From Candidatus Sericytochromatia bacterium (GTDB lineage Bacteria; Cyanobacteriota; Sericytochromatia; UBA7694), in NCBI GenBank assembly GCA_018780035.1, contig JADMKE010000053.1, positions 1-49,877 of the forward strand: a stretch of 49,877 nt of DNA, read 5' to 3'. The position numbers and the translations under genes are program-made. The notes under the pieces are model-generated. The model made no database searches. It saw only the letters and a program-made list of their open reading frames with translations, and was not told where the DNA came from. Numbering within the stretch: position 1 is the first letter of the stretch; every line of letters starts with the position of its first letter. Shown here one piece after another: positions 48,410-49,877 of the stretch.

Positions 48410-48760
48410 ATGGCCCGAAAACCCCTGAACTGCCTGCGCGGAGATCAGCTTTTATTGAGCGAGGTGGCCCATGCCAATTCTTTTTTTACCCGTCTGCGCG
48501 GCCTCTTGGGCCAAAAACAGCTGAAACAAGAACAGGGCCTTTTAATTACCCCCTGCCATTCGGTGCACACCCTGGGTATGCACTTTGCGATTGGGGTGGT
48601 CTTTTTAAACCGCGAGGGAGCGGTCATCCACCAAATCGCTGAGATGCCCCCTGGCCAACTCAGCCCTGTGATCAAAGGGGCCAAACAGGTGCTGGAATTG
48701 CACCCTGAGACCTTGGCCTCTTGGGGTTTAGAAACGGGAGATGTCTTGGTTTTTCGTTGA
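48410..48760 (+). CDS. DUF192 family protein
   Basis: 116 aa from MARKPLNCLRG, 16 nt after the phospholipase gene. The core pattern of DUF192 is clear: ANSFFTRLRGLLGQKQL, LITPCHSVHTLGMHFAIGVVFLN and the end GAKQVLELHPETLASWGLETGDVL. The conserved Cys-His (PCHSVHTLGM) and the small beta-barrel are typical. No signal peptide is seen, although many members have one. Function unknown; some members stand near membrane or energy genes. Confidence 0.88.
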   Translation: MARKPLNCLRGDQLLLSEVAHANSFFTRLRGLLGQKQLKQEQGLLITPCHSVHTLGMHFAIGVVFLNREGAVIHQIAEMPPGQLSPVIKGAKQVLELHPETLASWGLETGDVLVFR

Positions 48761-48826
48761 AGCGGAGTCCGACGCAAATGATACCCCAAAGCAGTGCTTT
48801 AAACCTGATCGGCATTGTGTTTACCT

Positions 48827-49639
48827 CTATTTATTAGAGAGTTCATTTGCAATCATTTCAGCTTGCTTTAGTACAGTTTCTGTTGCTAAAAGTTGCATAT
48901 CGGGTGGATAACCATATTGGCGTAAAGTACGTTTGACAATGACTTTGAGCTTTGCACGGACATTTTCTTTAATCGTCCAGTCAATCGACGCATTCTCTCT
49001 GACTCTCTGAGTAAGCACCACTGCCAGTTCGCGCAACTTATCATGCTCCATAATCTCAGGCGCACTATCATTATTGGCGACAGCGGTATAGAAGGCATAC
49101 TCAAAGTCGCTTAAACCCAACTTTTTAGCAGCATCATCCGAAGCAACAATTTCTTTGCTGATGCGGATCAATTCTTCCATCACTTCGGCAGCAGTCAAGA
49201 TTTTATTATGGTACTTTTTGATCGCCTTTTCGAGCATAGCCATCAGGCTTTTGCTCTGCACCAGATTCTTTTTGGAGCGAACCTTGAGTTCATCGTTTAA
49301 AAGTTTTTTCATAACCTCAAGGGCGATATTTTTATGTTCATAACCTTTCAACTCTGCCAAGAATTCATCTGACAGGATTGAGATATCTGGTTTTTTTATA
49401 CCTGCTGCGTCAAATACATCTATGACTTGCTCAGAGACCAATGCCCGATCGATAACCTGACGTATAGTGGTTTCAATTTCTTCATCGCTTCGCCCTTCGC
49501 CTGTACTTTCAAATTTGGCCAAACGGGCTTTGACCGCTTGAAAAAAGGCGACCTCGTCTTTTGCATCCATGGCCTGCTCATGAGGAATGGCTATTGCAAA
49601 GGCTTTGGAAAGTGCTGTGACTTCATTAAATTGATGTAG
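48827..49639 (-). pseudogene. hsdR: Type I restriction subunit R (HsdR), C-terminal remnant
   Basis: An ATG at 49570 would give 247 aa, but the family pattern continues upstream in the same frame (HQFNEVTALSKAFAIAIPHEQ), to about 49639. A TAA stop at about 49655-49657 then ends the frame. What remains is the helical C-terminal domain of HsdR (EcoEI-type, DUF3387): FFQAVKARLAKF, IDVFDAAGIKKPDISILSDEFLAEL and LSDFEYAFYTAV. The nuclease, helicase and translocase parts are missing and no hsdM or hsdS lies within the window. It is therefore a remnant, or a C-terminal module kept by itself. Confidence 0.75.
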
Positions 49640-49877
49640 GTGAAGTATGCTTTACCGAAGTGCCTGTCGAACTCCCCAAAACATACCATTGGTATTCATT
49701 TGTCTTCATAAGAAAATACAAAAAATATTTGCCGATTTTATTTTTGATTTCTACTTTTCCAACACGTTGATTATATGAACTACATCCCTCCAACCCAAAT
49801 GGGTATGGAGTGAGTTTCGTGTTTCGCAGAGAAAGACTTCTCTCCACACAGGGCCGATTCCCGACCCTTAATACTCT
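49640..49877. other. Uncertain edge region
   Basis: A minus-strand frame of 73 codons from a GTG (49626-49847) has no recognisable family. A TTCGACAGGC motif near 49660-49672 loosely resembles the REP-like elements. Nothing else can be supported here. Confidence 0.3.

Overview
The window is a gene-dense bacterial chromosome segment with about 46 protein-coding genes or gene remnants and one tRNA. Several features fit a Gram-negative, heterotrophic, non-photosynthetic bacterium. These are signal peptides and lipoboxes (LAAC, LMGC, SSGC), a ferredoxin-dependent 2-oxoacid oxidoreductase, a di-heme cytochrome c peroxidase, MglA/MglB polarity proteins, an MGDG-synthase-type glycosyltransferase and a tRNA without an encoded CCA. 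I cannot name the species from sequence alone. A non-photosynthetic relative of cyanobacteria, or another deep-branching heterotroph, would be compatible, but this is only a weak inference.

Layout. 0.2-6.4 kb (minus): a polyprenyl diphosphate synthase, then a tight operon of a D12-like methylase, a DUF4388 protein, MglB and MglA that ends at a clear terminator, then queC overlapping a degenerate ClpC-like protein. 6.5-9.6 kb: a lipoprotein, a small membrane protein, tRNA-Pro(CGG), an NlpC/P60 peptidase, and the start of a plus-strand cluster. 9.1-13.6 kb (plus): YtkA/FixH-like protein, MauG-type peroxidase, PhyH-type dioxygenase and a glycosyltransferase with a helical tail, all overlapping or nearly so. 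13.6-19.1 kb (minus): a chemosensory/signalling operon in the order CBS protein, TPR protein, CheR, HDOD, CheA; the CheA carries two P2-like domains. 19.2-20.5 kb (minus): a CarF/plasmanylethanolamine-desaturase-like membrane enzyme and a GNAT acetyltransferase.

20.6-25.7 kb looks accessory: a truncated exported protein, a Fic protein, two poorly conserved secreted or membrane proteins with tiny ORFs between and around them, a RelE/HigB-like toxin with an unusual partner, and a decayed transposase. 25.7-39 kb: a cell-wall amidase; a minus-strand operon korA-korB-SH3/TPR lipoprotein-coiled-coil protein-rRNA methylase; a PAS-only protein with an alpha/beta hydrolase; the MGDG-synthase-like glycosyltransferase; and an SDR-VOC epimerase-GIN lipoprotein operon. 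39.1-49.9 kb: a Ser/Thr kinase with an effector-like N-terminus, fabD overlapping a fatty-aldehyde dehydrogenase, a MidA-like methyltransferase with a TPR-like tail, RlmI, a phospholipase-D-like lipoprotein, a DUF192 protein and the C-terminal remnant of a type I restriction subunit.

Many transcription units share an extended -10 promoter (TGnTAwAAT or a close variant, most often TGCTAAAAT) without an obvious -35 box. The most original candidates for follow-up are the YtkA-MauG-PhyH-glycosyltransferase cluster, the catalytically dead ClpC-like half-chaperone coupled to queC, the toxin with a non-HTH partner, and the secreted-effector-like kinase.
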